Part shown: positions 53,811 through 62,715 of the stretch, one piece after another
How the letters are laid out: each line of letters opens with the position of its first letter
Numbering within the stretch: the stretch's first letter is position 1
Origin: Nonomuraea sediminis
GTDB taxonomy: Bacteria; Actinomycetota; Actinomycetes; Streptosporangiales; Streptosporangiaceae
Direction: 5' to 3'
NCBI RefSeq assembly: GCF_018531495.1
Contig: NZ_JAHDTI010000003.1
Location: 930,001-994,000, forward strand
DNA: 64,000 nt
Notes under the pieces: generated by a model
What the model was told of the DNA's origin: nothing
The model's input: the letters and a program-made list of their open reading frames with translations, nothing else
Databases searched by the model: none
Position numbers and translations under genes: made by a program

Positions 53811-55904
53811 TCAGTCACTCTTCGTGGCTGGCGGTACGTGAATGGCCAGGGCGGTAACGTCATCATCCTGTTCATATCCAGACAACATCCGGTCAACCAG
53901 GAAGTCCAACAACATATGCGGACTACTGACCACCTCAGGCGGAGCTTCGGTCACAACACTGCAAATCTCTGCCAGTCCGGCATCCAGCCCGCGCTTCCTG
54001 TTCTCGACGAGACCGTCGGAGTAGAGCACGGCTGTATGGCCGGGCGGCACCACGAACCGGAACTGCCTGCGGCTGGTCGGCCAGCCTAGCGGAGTACCGG
54101 GCTCGGCGTCGCACAGGATCGCCGTGCCCTGAGGAGAAACCAGCACGGGTGGCGGGTGACCGGCCAGCGCCAGCGTGCCCTCGCCGGTGACGGGCTCGAC
54201 GACCATGTAGGCCAGCGTGGTGACCTGCTCCTCCTCCTCGGTGGCCTCGAAGACCCGGTCGAGACCGGTCAGCACGGCCGCGGGCGGCGGATTGGTCAGG
54301 GCCAGCGCCCGCATCGCGTTGCGGATGCGGCCCATACCCGCCGCGGCCTTGACGCCCTTGCCCATGACGTCGCCGACGACGGCCGCGACCCGGCCGTCCT
54401 GCAGCACGAACGCGTCGTACCAGTCGCCGCCCACCTGGACGTGGCGGCTGCCGGAACGGAAGCGCTGGGCCAGCACCAGCCCCTTGACGACGGGCAGGCG
54501 GTCGGGCAGCAGGCTGCGCTGCAGCGTCTCGGCGGTGCGGTGCTCGCGCTCGAACAGCGTGGCCCGCTCGACGGCCAGCGCGCACTGGCCGGCCAGCGCC
54601 TCCAGGAAGACGCCGTCCTCCTGGGAGATCTTCTGCGGCCTGGTGAAGGAGAAGCGCAGCGCGCCCAGCGCCCGGCCCGCCGCGAGCAGCGGCAGGCCCA
54701 CCCAGGCCCGCTCGTCGCTGTGGGCCAGGTAGCTGGTCAGCACCTCCTCGTCGCCGCCCGCCTCGAGCAGCTGGGCCTTCAGCGACTCGGGGGACTCGGC
54801 GAACACCGGCCTGCGGCTGTTGACCGCCATGGTCATCACGCTGGAGTGCGACAGCGGGATCTCCTCGCCCGCCGTACCCGAGGCCTCGGGGACGCCCTCG
54901 CCGTTGATCAGCTTGAGCGCGGCCCTGTCGGTGTCGAGCAGCGCGACCGCGGAGCGGTCGGCGGCCAGGGCCGTGCGGCCCACGTCGACGATGACCTGCA
55001 TGACCTGCTCGACCGTCAGCGCCTCGGCCAGCATGGCCGTGGCGCCCTGCAGCCTCGCGGTGCGCAGGGCGGCGGCGCCGAGCTGGTCGGTCAGCCTGCC
55101 GCGCATCTCCTCGGCCTCGCGCTGCGGCGTGACGTCGGTGTTCGCGCCGACCCACTCCACGACCCTGCCGTGCCTGATGATCGGTACGGCGCGCACCTCG
55201 AAGTGCCGGTAGCCGCTGGCCCGGGTGCGGACCCGGTAGTTCCACTCGAACATGGTCCGGCCGCGCAGCGCCTCGCGCCAGGCCTCCTCGGTCTGCTGGC
55301 GCTCCTCCGGGTGCACCACGTCGAGCCAGCCGTGGGCGAGGTACTCCTCCAGACCCTGGCCGGTGATCGCGCGCCACTGCGGCGCGTCCTCGACGACGGC
55401 GCCGGTGGGCGAGGTGATCCAGACCAGCTGCGACTGGGCCTCCACCAGCGAGCGGTAGCGCTCCTCGCTGCGGCGGAGATCCTCCTCGGTCTGGCGGCTC
55501 TCGGTCACGTCCAGCCCCACCAGGGCGACCGCCCGCAGCTCGCCCTCGGCGTCGTGCACGGGCGAGAAGGACAGTGACCACTGCTGGTTGTTGCCGTCGG
55601 GGGTGCGCACGCGGACGCGTCCCTCGGTGACCGGCGCGTCGCTCTCGACCACGGCCTGGACGGCGTGCGTGATCAGCTGGTTGAGATCGGCTGTCAAGGT
55701 CTCGGCCGGGGTGCGCCCGGCCAGCCGGTCGGCAGGCACGGCGACGACGTCGGTGAACACGTCGTTGACGCGCTGGAACTTGCCGTCAGCGGTGAAGAAG
55801 GCGAAGGCGAACTCCGCCTCAGACAGCAGGCCCTTGAAGAGGGCGGAGTCTGAGATGTCCACATCCGACTCCCGGGGACGAGGAACGGAGGTCTCGGCGC
55901 TCAT
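53811..55904 (-). CDS. PAS-PAS-GAF SpoIIE-type PP2C phosphatase
   Basis: 697 residues: PAS (about 20-140), PAS/PAC (about 150-280; [29 protein letters not shown]), GAF (about 300-455), then a SpoIIE PP2C phosphatase (about 470-690) with [17 protein letters not shown] and YSDGLVENR metal-binding motifs. It would dephosphorylate an anti-sigma antagonist in a partner-switching stress pathway in response to light, redox or ligand. No anti-sigma kinase is encoded nearby. ATG 55904 follows GGAGGTGCC. Confidence 0.88.
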   Translation of the reverse strand: MSAETSVPRPRESDVDISDSALFKGLLSEAEFAFAFFTADGKFQRVNDVFTDVVAVPADRLAGRTPAETLTADLNQLITHAVQAVVESDAPVTEGRVRVRTPDGNNQQWSLSFSPVHDAEGELRAVALVGLDVTESRQTEEDLRRSEERYRSLVEAQSQLVWITSPTGAVVEDAPQWRAITGQGLEEYLAHGWLDVVHPEERQQTEEAWREALRGRTMFEWNYRVRTRASGYRHFEVRAVPIIRHGRVVEWVGANTDVTPQREAEEMRGRLTDQLGAAALRTARLQGATAMLAEALTVEQVMQVIVDVGRTALAADRSAVALLDTDRAALKLINGEGVPEASGTAGEEIPLSHSSVMTMAVNSRRPVFAESPESLKAQLLEAGGDEEVLTSYLAHSDERAWVGLPLLAAGRALGALRFSFTRPQKISQEDGVFLEALAGQCALAVERATLFEREHRTAETLQRSLLPDRLPVVKGLVLAQRFRSGSRHVQVGGDWYDAFVLQDGRVAAVVGDVMGKGVKAAAGMGRIRNAMRALALTNPPPAAVLTGLDRVFEATEEEEQVTTLAYMVVEPVTGEGTLALAGHPPPVLVSPQGTAILCDAEPGTPLGWPTSRRQFRFVVPPGHTAVLYSDGLVENRKRGLDAGLAEICSVVTEAPPEVVSSPHMLLDFLVDRMLSGYEQDDDVTALAIHVPPATKSD

Positions 55905-56098
55905 GATCGGCACCTCCGTCGCGTGCCAGGGTCTCCCACGCGGCACATCTCCATAACTGTGTATCGGCGTAGCGCAGCTCCGGGCGACCGGATTCTGCAG
56001 TACATCATCGGCGATGGGCATGCATGGACGGAAGCCCCAGCCGCCATACGGTCAACGCATCCTGTCAAAATCGCTCCACGTTGCGCAGCAAGATCAGG

Positions 56099-56668
56099 CT
56101 ACTTTGCCTTGGCCGCCCGCTTGGCCTCCTGCTTGGTGGACCGTACGCGGCCCAGGCTCTCGTCGTCGACCACGTCGGCCACCGACCGGAACGAGCCCTG
56201 CTCACCGTAGGCCCCCGCCGCCTCGCGCCAGCCGGGCGGCTCCACGCCGAGCTGCTTGCCGAGCAGCGCGACGAAGATCTGTGCCTTCTGCTTGCCGTAG
56301 CCCGGAAGGTCTTGCAGCCGCTTGAACAAGTCTTTGCCGTCGGCGGCCTCTGCCCAGATCCTGTCGGGCTTCCCGTCGTAGTGCTCGACGAGGTAGGCGG
56401 CCAACTGCTGGACACGGGCCGCCATCGACTTGGGATAGCGGTGCACGGCCGGCTTCTCGGCCAGCAGCGCGGCGAACGCCTCCGGGTCGTAGGAGGCGAT
56501 CTCCTCGGCCGTCAGGTCGTGTCCGAGCCGCTCCGAGATGGTGTACGGACCCGTGAACGCCCACTCCATCGGGATCTGCTGATCAAGCAGCATGCCGACG
56601 AGCAGGGCGAGCGGACTGCGGCCGAGCAGTGCGTCGGCCTCGGTCCGCTGGGCGAGCTGGATGCGCAT
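56099..56668 (-). CDS. HhH-GPD family base-excision repair protein
   Basis: 189 residues. The helix-hairpin-helix (LQDLPGYGKQKAQIFVALLG) and helical N terminus (ADALLGRSPLALLVGMLLDQQIPMEWAF) match the HhH-GPD glycosylase fold. The usual catalytic Asp/Lys of MutY/Nth enzymes is not obvious, and no FeS cysteines are seen, so the activity is unclear. ATG at 56668. Confidence 0.78.
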   Translation of the reverse strand: MRIQLAQRTEADALLGRSPLALLVGMLLDQQIPMEWAFTGPYTISERLGHDLTAEEIASYDPEAFAALLAEKPAVHRYPKSMAARVQQLAAYLVEHYDGKPDRIWAEAADGKDLFKRLQDLPGYGKQKAQIFVALLGKQLGVEPPGWREAAGAYGEQGSFRSVADVVDDESLGRVRSTKQEAKRAAKAK

Positions 56669-56880
56669 GAAGACAGCTTCGCACGAATGGCGCTCTCCCG
56701 TTCGTCGTCTGGTCGGGCACGCCCGACCAGACGAGGGAACCCCTGCCACATAACGAGAAACGAAGACAGGCCGCATGGAGGCTTGACACCCGCCCGAGAA
56801 CGGATGGAATGAGAACGCAAGTCGCCCTGCGTCCGCTCCCGGGGGGTTTGCCCTCGGGCTTCCAGAGGAATCTCACGTCT

Positions 56881-57105
56881 ATGCTCGCTCTGGCCACACG
56901 CTTCCCCAGGGAGCCGGTGAGTCTTCGGCTGGCCGAAGAGTTCCTGACCGTGCCCGTCGACACGATCGACCGATGTGTCGCAGACGTGTGCGCGTGCGCG
57001 GCTCACCTCGGCATCGACGCGACGCCCGACGTCGTCGAGCGCATCGCGCGTGAGCATCTGCTCGCCATCGTCAACTCGGCACCTCCGCCGCGGAACCCCC
57101 GGTAA
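56881..57105 (+). CDS. small hypothetical protein
   Basis: 74 residues from the ATG at 56881, helical throughout (VSLRLAEEFLTVPVDTIDRCV; IDATPDVVERIAREHLLAIV). A longer frame from 56809 is possible, but the first 24 residues look non-coding. No family recognised, though the two-helix pattern suggests a conserved actinobacterial protein. Confidence 0.6.
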   Translation: MLALATRFPREPVSLRLAEEFLTVPVDTIDRCVADVCACAAHLGIDATPDVVERIAREHLLAIVNSAPPPRNPR

Positions 57106-57150
57106 CATCGGGGTCACCAGGCCGCGTTAAACGCGCCGTTTACGCCTGGA

Positions 57151-58701
57151 ATGCGAGAGAGTGAGGGCGTGCGCCGACACCGACGAGAACCCCGGGAGAG
57201 CACCCCGCCAGACGATGTGTTCAAGGAGATGGTGCAGGCGGCCCGCGAGCTGCTCGCCGTTCGCAGCCCCCTTGACGCGGAGTTGATGGTCTCCGACATG
57301 ATCGGCGCCTGGTGGGGCAGGCGGGTGCATGGCGGCGACGTGGAGCAGGTCCTGGGCGAAGGTCTGGTGGATTTCGCCGCGAAGGCGGGCACTCCCGCGT
57401 CGCTGACGCTGCTGATCTGCCTGGCGTATCTCGGTACGGCACGCCAGGGCGCCAAGGCGGAGGGCGCGGCGCTGGCGATGATGGAGTCGGGCGTGGCGCG
57501 CCCCGGCTGGGCCGACCGGGTCGGCGCGGTCAAGCCGACCGGCTGCTGGGTCTCCCGCGACGCCTACGGCGACCAGGACACGGTGATCTGCACGTTCGCC
57601 TACAGCGGGCAGGACCGGCACGCGCTGGTCATGGTCGTCGACCACAACATGTCGGGGATGGCGCGCGACGCCTGGGTGTCCTCACATGTCGACAAGCTGC
57701 TCGAGCAGGCCAGGGCGGAGGCCGCGGGCAACCCGATGCTGCTGTTCGAGGAGATCGAGCCGCAGCAGGCCAGGGCGCTGCTCGAGTCGGCGATGAAGGC
57801 CACGGGCGAGCCGAAGACGCCGCCGCCGGTCAGCGACAGCTACAGCGCCTATCACGCCTTCGCCCGCTCCCGGCTCAAGGCGCTGCCGCCGGGGCGCAAG
57901 CGGCCCGCGCCGCTGCACATCGAGGCCCCCTACAGCCGTGAACGGCGGGCCATGCTGGCCGCCGAGTTCCTGGCCTCCGACGCGGCCGAGCACCTGTCGG
58001 ACCCGTCGGCCGCCTCCCGCTGCGCCGACCACATCATCGACTACGGCTGCGAGCAGGACTTCGGGCGTCCCCTGCGGGTCAGCCCGACCAAGTGCGAGAC
58101 GTTCCTGCTCGACTGGCTGCCGCGCAAGGTGATGCTGAGCCAGGCCGAGCAGGAGGCGATGCCGCACGCGCTGTCGGCGTGGGTGCGTTTCGCGGCCCGC
58201 CGTACCGCGCTGCCCGAGCAGGGGCTGAAGGCGACGCTGGACGCGGTGTGGGAGGCGACGGGCAAGTTCCCCGAGGCCTACCGCGATCCGACCTCGTTCG
58301 GGCTCGACCGGCCGCTGCTGGAGCGGCTGCTGCCTGACGGCGACCTGTCGGCGCTGGCCAGGAGGGTGTTCGCGTTCCCCTTCCTGACGGGCACACACGG
58401 CGGGGTGTATCTGGACGACCTCAATCCGGCCGACGAGGCCGACCGGCGCACGCTGCTGGAGATCGACCACGTCGGCGCGGTCGACGAGGAGCACCTGGCC
58501 TGGCACGAGGAGATCGCGACCCGGCTGTGGGAGGGCGATCCGCCGCAGCTGTGGGAGGCCGCGCAGCGGCTGCTCGACCTGGGGCACGACCGGCACGACG
58601 TGCTGCACGTGCTGATCGAGATCGCCGAGCGGATCGGCGGCGACCCGGAGGAGCTGGCCGCCGCCCTGGACGACATCGCGGACATCCCCGACGAGATCTA
58701 G
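57151..58701 (+). CDS. conserved hypothetical protein
   Basis: 516 residues, soluble, without signal peptide. N-terminal ~200 residues alternate helices and strands (DTVICTFAYSGQDRHALVMVV, then DHNMSGMARDAWVSS); the middle is helical. The last ~60 (HEEIATRLWEGDPPQLWEAA, then HDRHDVLHVLIEIAE) resemble the DUF1841-like tail in which a short helix carries an HDVLH motif. I do not recognise a full-length family. It sits 19 bp before the thioesterase-like gene on the same strand, suggesting an operon. Confidence 0.75.
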   Translation: MRESEGVRRHRREPRESTPPDDVFKEMVQAARELLAVRSPLDAELMVSDMIGAWWGRRVHGGDVEQVLGEGLVDFAAKAGTPASLTLLICLAYLGTARQGAKAEGAALAMMESGVARPGWADRVGAVKPTGCWVSRDAYGDQDTVICTFAYSGQDRHALVMVVDHNMSGMARDAWVSSHVDKLLEQARAEAAGNPMLLFEEIEPQQARALLESAMKATGEPKTPPPVSDSYSAYHAFARSRLKALPPGRKRPAPLHIEAPYSRERRAMLAAEFLASDAAEHLSDPSAASRCADHIIDYGCEQDFGRPLRVSPTKCETFLLDWLPRKVMLSQAEQEAMPHALSAWVRFAARRTALPEQGLKATLDAVWEATGKFPEAYRDPTSFGLDRPLLERLLPDGDLSALARRVFAFPFLTGTHGGVYLDDLNPADEADRRTLLEIDHVGAVDEEHLAWHEEIATRLWEGDPPQLWEAAQRLLDLGHDRHDVLHVLIEIAERIGGDPEELAAALDDIADIPDEI

Positions 58702-58720
58702 TCTCGTAGAATATTGTTCT

Positions 58721-59482
58721 ATGTCGATGTACTCGCCGCTCGGGGCCGGTCGTTATCTCGCCTCGGAGCACACCCAGGGGCCGTGGGACACCGGCTCGCA
58801 GCACATGGGCCCGATGTCCGCGCTGATCGTGCACGAACTGGCGCAGACCGCGCCGCGGCCAGGGCTGGAGCTGTCGCGGCTGGCCGTGGACGTGTTCGGT
58901 CCCGTGCCCGTGGGCGAGCTGAGCGTGCGGACCGACGTGATCCGCGACGGCAAGCGCGTCCAGTGCCTGTCGGCCAGCGTGTGGTCGGGCTCCCGCGAGT
59001 ACGCCCGGGCGACCGCGTGGCGCATCCGCGAGGCCGAGACGCCGCCGTCGGGTGCCCGGCAGGCGCCTCTCCCCATTCCTGAAAATTCCAGCGATTCATG
59101 GCTGGCGACGGGCTTCGGGTACGGCAGGGCCGTGGACTGGCGCTTCGTCAGCGGCGACGCCTTCGTGCCGGGGCCGGCCACGGTGTGGGGTCGGGTCAGA
59201 GTGCCGCTGGTCGAGGGCGAGGAGATCACGCCGCTGGAGCGGCTGGTCCTGTTCGCCGACAGCGGCAACGGCGTGAGCCCCACCCTGGATTTCGCAAAAT
59301 ATCTCTTCGTCAACGTCGATCTGGTGATCTCGCTGTTCCGTCCCCCGGCGGGCGAGTGGATCTGCCTGGACGCGGAAACCAGGACGGGACCGTCGGGGCG
59401 CGGGCTGACCCAGACCACGCTCTACGACGTCTCCGGCGAGGTGGGCACGGCGACCCAGACGTTGTTCGTCGCGCCGAGGTAG
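58721..59482 (+). CDS. thioesterase family protein (TesB-like)
   Basis: 253 residues with two hot-dog modules: GPWDTGSQHMGPMSALIVHEL and LSRLAVDVFGPVPVGELSV in the first, and LDAETRTGPSGRGLTQTTLYD in the second. Similar proteins hydrolyse acyl-CoA. The second module has the conserved Asp/Gln region around LTQTTLYD. Substrate unknown. Follows the hypothetical protein by 19 bp. Confidence 0.82.
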   Translation: MSMYSPLGAGRYLASEHTQGPWDTGSQHMGPMSALIVHELAQTAPRPGLELSRLAVDVFGPVPVGELSVRTDVIRDGKRVQCLSASVWSGSREYARATAWRIREAETPPSGARQAPLPIPENSSDSWLATGFGYGRAVDWRFVSGDAFVPGPATVWGRVRVPLVEGEEITPLERLVLFADSGNGVSPTLDFAKYLFVNVDLVISLFRPPAGEWICLDAETRTGPSGRGLTQTTLYDVSGEVGTATQTLFVAPR

Positions 59483-59501
59483 CCACTGCCATGATGGTGT
59501 C

Positions 59502-60257
59502 ATGGTGATCGACCTCAACGCTGACCTGGGCGAGGGCTTCGGCATCTGGCACCTCGGCGACGACCTGGCGCTGCTCGACATCGTCACGAGCGCCAACGTC
59601 GCCTGCGGCTTCCACGCCGGCGACCCGGTGACGATCAGGCGCACCTGCGCGGCCGCCGTCGACCGCGGGGTGGCGATCGGGGCCCAGGTCTCCTATCGCG
59701 ACCTGGCCCACTTCGGGCGCAGGGAGATGGACATGGAGCCCGAGGAGCTCTGCGCCGAGGTGCTGTACCAACTGGCCGCCGTCGACGGGATCGCCAGGGC
59801 GATGGGCGGGCGGGTCTCCTACGTCAAGCCGCACGGGGCGCTGTACAACCGCATCGTCCGCGACGAGGTGCAGGCCGCGGCCGTGATCGACGCCGTGGCC
59901 GACTACGACCCCGCGCTGCCCGTGCTCACCCTGCCCGGCTCCGCGGTGCACGCCGCGGCGGCGGCCGAGGGGGTGCCCACGGTCGCCGAGGCCTTCGCCG
60001 ACCGGGCCTACACCGCCGCGGGCACGCTGGTGCCGCGGCGCGAGGAGGGCGCGGTGATCCACGACGCCGAGGCCGTCGCTGCGCGCGCCGTCCGCATGGC
60101 CGTCGCGGGCACGGTGACCGCCCAGGACGGCACCGAGGTGCCGGTTTCCGCCCGGTCCATCTGCGTCCACGGTGACACTCCCGACGCGGTACGGCTCGCG
60201 CAGGCCGTACGCGACGCGCTGCTGGGGGCCGGGGTGGCCCTCCAGGCGTTCGCGTGA
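59502..60257 (+). CDS. pxpA: 5-oxoprolinase subunit A
   Basis: 251 residues of the LamB/YcsF family: NADLGEGFGIW at the start and ANVACGFHAGDP with the conserved catalytic residues, then KPHGALYN. With PxpB and PxpC it hydrolyses 5-oxoproline to glutamate using ATP in the cytosol. GTGA overlaps the next gene, so pxpABC is one translationally coupled operon. Confidence 0.93.
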   Translation: MVIDLNADLGEGFGIWHLGDDLALLDIVTSANVACGFHAGDPVTIRRTCAAAVDRGVAIGAQVSYRDLAHFGRREMDMEPEELCAEVLYQLAAVDGIARAMGGRVSYVKPHGALYNRIVRDEVQAAAVIDAVADYDPALPVLTLPGSAVHAAAAAEGVPTVAEAFADRAYTAAGTLVPRREEGAVIHDAEAVAARAVRMAVAGTVTAQDGTEVPVSARSICVHGDTPDAVRLAQAVRDALLGAGVALQAFA

Positions 60258-60874
60258 GCATCAGGACTGCCGGGGAACACGGGCTGCTGGTTGAGACCGC
60301 GGGGCTCGAGGAGTCACACCGGCTCGACGCGCTGCTGCGGGAGCAGCGGCCCGAGGGCGTGGTGGAGATCGTCCCCGGCCCGTCGACGGTGCTGGTGGTG
60401 GCGCCCGGGGTGGACCCCGCGCGGTTGCGGGTCCAGCTGGAGGCGTTGCTGGCCCTCGCGTCACCGGCTCCTGGCGGCGAGCCCGCGGAGGCCGGCGAGG
60501 CGGTGGTCGTGCCGGTGGTCTACGACGGGGCCGATCTGGCCGACGTGGCGGCCGAGGCGGGGGTGCCGGTGGAGGAGGTCGTGGCGCGGCACACCGGACG
60601 GGAGCTGGTCGTGGGGTGGCTGGGGTTCGCGCCCGGGTTCGCCTATCTGACCGGGCTGGATCCGGTGCTGCACGTGCCCAGGCTGGCGACGCCGCGGACG
60701 TCCGTCCCCGCCGGGTCCGTGGCGATCGCCGGGCCGTACTCGGCCGTGTACCCGAGCGCGTCGCCCGGGGGGTGGCGGCTGCTCGGGCGAACCTCGCTGC
60801 GGGTGTGGGACGTCCGCGCCGACCCGCCGTCGCTGTTCCGCCCGGGGATGCGTGTGCGGTTCGAGGCCGCATGA
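60254..60874 (+). CDS. pxpB: 5-oxoprolinase subunit B
   Basis: 206 residues of the KipI/PxpB family with GFAPGFAYLTGLDP, the conserved APGFAYL motif and PRTSVPAGSVAIAG. Together with PxpC it forms the ATP-dependent subunit complex. Starts within pxpA (GTGA) and ends within pxpC (ATGA). Confidence 0.93.
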   Translation: MSIRTAGEHGLLVETAGLEESHRLDALLREQRPEGVVEIVPGPSTVLVVAPGVDPARLRVQLEALLALASPAPGGEPAEAGEAVVVPVVYDGADLADVAAEAGVPVEEVVARHTGRELVVGWLGFAPGFAYLTGLDPVLHVPRLATPRTSVPAGSVAIAGPYSAVYPSASPGGWRLLGRTSLRVWDVRADPPSLFRPGMRVRFEAA

Positions 60875-61722
60875 TCGAGGTGCTCGCGCCCGGGCCCTAC
60901 GCGACCGTCCAGGACCTGGGGCGCCCCGGGTACGCCCATCTCGGGGTCCCGCACTCCGGCGCCGCCGACGCGGTCTCGCTGCGGCTGGGGAACCGGCTCG
61001 TGGGCAACCCCGAGGGCCTGGCGGGGATCGAGCTGACCTACGGCGGGGCGCGCCTGGCCTTCCGCTCCGGCGCCTGGATCGCGGTCACTGGCGCCCCCTG
61101 CCCGCTGTCCGTCCCGCCCTCCGCGGCGGGCGGGTGCGGCGTGCCGTTCTGGGTCCCGCCGGGCGGTGTGGTGGCCTTCGGCGCGCCCCGGTGGGGTCTG
61201 CGGACGTACGTGGCGGTCCGTGGCGGCATCGACGTCGAGCCGGTCCTGGGCAGCCGCTCCACCGACTCGCTCTCCGGCCTGGGCCCCGCTCCCCTGCGCC
61301 CCGGCACGGCGCTGCCCGTGGGCGTCCCCGGGCGCTCGGAGATCGTCGCGGACCTCGCCCCGCCCGGTGAACCCCCACCCGGCGTGCTGCGCGTGGTCCC
61401 CGGACCCCGGGACGACTGGTTCGTCCCGGGCGCGCTCGCGACCCTGTGCGGCTCGCCCTACCGGGTCACCCAGGACAGCAACCGCGTCGGCGTCCGCCTC
61501 TCGGGCCCCGGGCTCGCCCGCTCCCGGACCGGCGAACTCCCCAGCGAGGGCATGGTCCCCGGCGCGATCCAGGTCCCGCCCAGCGGGCAGCCCATCGTCT
61601 TCCTCGCCGACCACCCGCCCACGGGCGGCTACCCCGTCATCGCCGTCCTGCGCACCTGCGACCTCCCCATCGCCGCCCAACTTCCCCCCGGCACCCCCGT
61701 CCGCTTCACCCTGCACGCCTAG
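60871..61722 (+). CDS. pxpC: 5-oxoprolinase subunit C
   Basis: 283 residues of the KipA/PxpC family: GPYATVQDLGRPGYAHLGVPHSG, RTYVAVRGGIDVEPVLGSRSTD and PSEGMVPGAIQVPPSGQPIV motifs. Completes pyroglutamate hydrolysis with PxpAB. The stop overlaps the convergent deiminase gene by four bases. Confidence 0.92.
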   Translation: MIEVLAPGPYATVQDLGRPGYAHLGVPHSGAADAVSLRLGNRLVGNPEGLAGIELTYGGARLAFRSGAWIAVTGAPCPLSVPPSAAGGCGVPFWVPPGGVVAFGAPRWGLRTYVAVRGGIDVEPVLGSRSTDSLSGLGPAPLRPGTALPVGVPGRSEIVADLAPPGEPPPGVLRVVPGPRDDWFVPGALATLCGSPYRVTQDSNRVGVRLSGPGLARSRTGELPSEGMVPGAIQVPPSGQPIVFLADHPPTGGYPVIAVLRTCDLPIAAQLPPGTPVRFTLHA

Positions 61723-62705
61723 AGGAGCGGCTCCTGCTGGGTGATGCAGTGAATGCCGCCGCCCAGCGCGAAGATGGCCCGGGCGTCGACGAACTCGATC
61801 GCCCGGCCGGGGAACAGTTCGGCGAACTGCCCGGCGATCTCGGCGTCTCTGGGGTCGTCGAAGGAGCAGAGCAGGACCAGGCCGTTGGCCAGGTAGTGGT
61901 TGATGTAGGAGTAGTCGACGAGCTTGCCGTCGGCCTCGGTGACGGTGGGCGCGGGCACCTCCACGACATCCAGCGGCCGGCCTCTGGCGTCGGTCGAGGC
62001 GCGCAGGATGGCCAGGTTCTCGCGCGTGACCTCGTAGTCGGGGTGCAGCGGATCAGGCTGCACGTGACACAGCACCAGGCCGGGCCGCGCGAAGCAGGCC
62101 AGGAGGTCGACGTGGCCGTTGGTGCCGTAGCCGCCGTAGTCGGCGGTCAGCCCGCGCGGCAGCCAGATGACCTTCTGGACCCCGAGCAGCCGGCGGAGTT
62201 CGGCCTCCGCGTCGGCCTTGGTCCATCCGGGGTTGCGGCGCGGGTCGAGCTGCACGGTCTCGGTGACCAGTACGGTGCCCTCGCCGTCGACGTGGATGCC
62301 GCCGCCCTCGCCGACCATGCCGGTCCGGTGCCGGGGAACGCCGATCCGGTCCAATACGGACGCCGCCACCTGGTCGTCCTTCTCGTACGGTGCCCAGCCC
62401 CAGCCGTTGAAGGTCCAGTCGACGCCGTGCAGCGCGCCCTCGTGCTCGACGAAGGTCGGGCCGTTGTCGCGCAGCCAGCAGTCGTCCAGTGGCTGCTCCA
62501 CCACCTCCACCCGGGGATCGAGCCAGGCGGCGGCCGACGCCTTCTCCGACGGGTCGACCAGCATGGTGACCGGCTCGTGGCCGACGATCGTGTTGGCCAC
62601 CGACGACCAGGCCCGGTAGGACTCCTCGGGGGTCTGCAGCACGTAGCCGACGGGCCAGGACATCCAGGTACGGCGGTGCGGCCGCCACTCAGGAGGCATG
62701 AACAC
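61719..62705 (-). CDS. agmatine deiminase / peptidyl-arginine deiminase family protein
   Basis: 328 residues. The catalytic Cys is in the C-terminal motif GGGIHCITQQEP and the His in NGHVDLL; the DNGPTF Asp is also present, as in agmatine deiminase. It converts a guanidino compound to a ureido compound and ammonia in the cytosol. GTG 62705 has AAGGAG at a proper distance; an ATG at 62699 would remove two residues. It follows the urease-like gene by 10 bp on the same strand. Confidence 0.88.
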   Translation of the reverse strand: MFMPPEWRPHRRTWMSWPVGYVLQTPEESYRAWSSVANTIVGHEPVTMLVDPSEKASAAAWLDPRVEVVEQPLDDCWLRDNGPTFVEHEGALHGVDWTFNGWGWAPYEKDDQVAASVLDRIGVPRHRTGMVGEGGGIHVDGEGTVLVTETVQLDPRRNPGWTKADAEAELRRLLGVQKVIWLPRGLTADYGGYGTNGHVDLLACFARPGLVLCHVQPDPLHPDYEVTRENLAILRASTDARGRPLDVVEVPAPTVTEADGKLVDYSYINHYLANGLVLLCSFDDPRDAEIAGQFAELFPGRAIEFVDARAIFALGGGIHCITQQEPLL

Positions 62706-62715
62706 GAGGGGCTCC

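Noticed and set aside
53811-55904. complete partner-switching module around the SpoIIE phosphatase
   Set aside because: No anti-sigma kinase or STAS antagonist gene is adjacent; the phosphatase stands alone next to the principal sigma factor gene.
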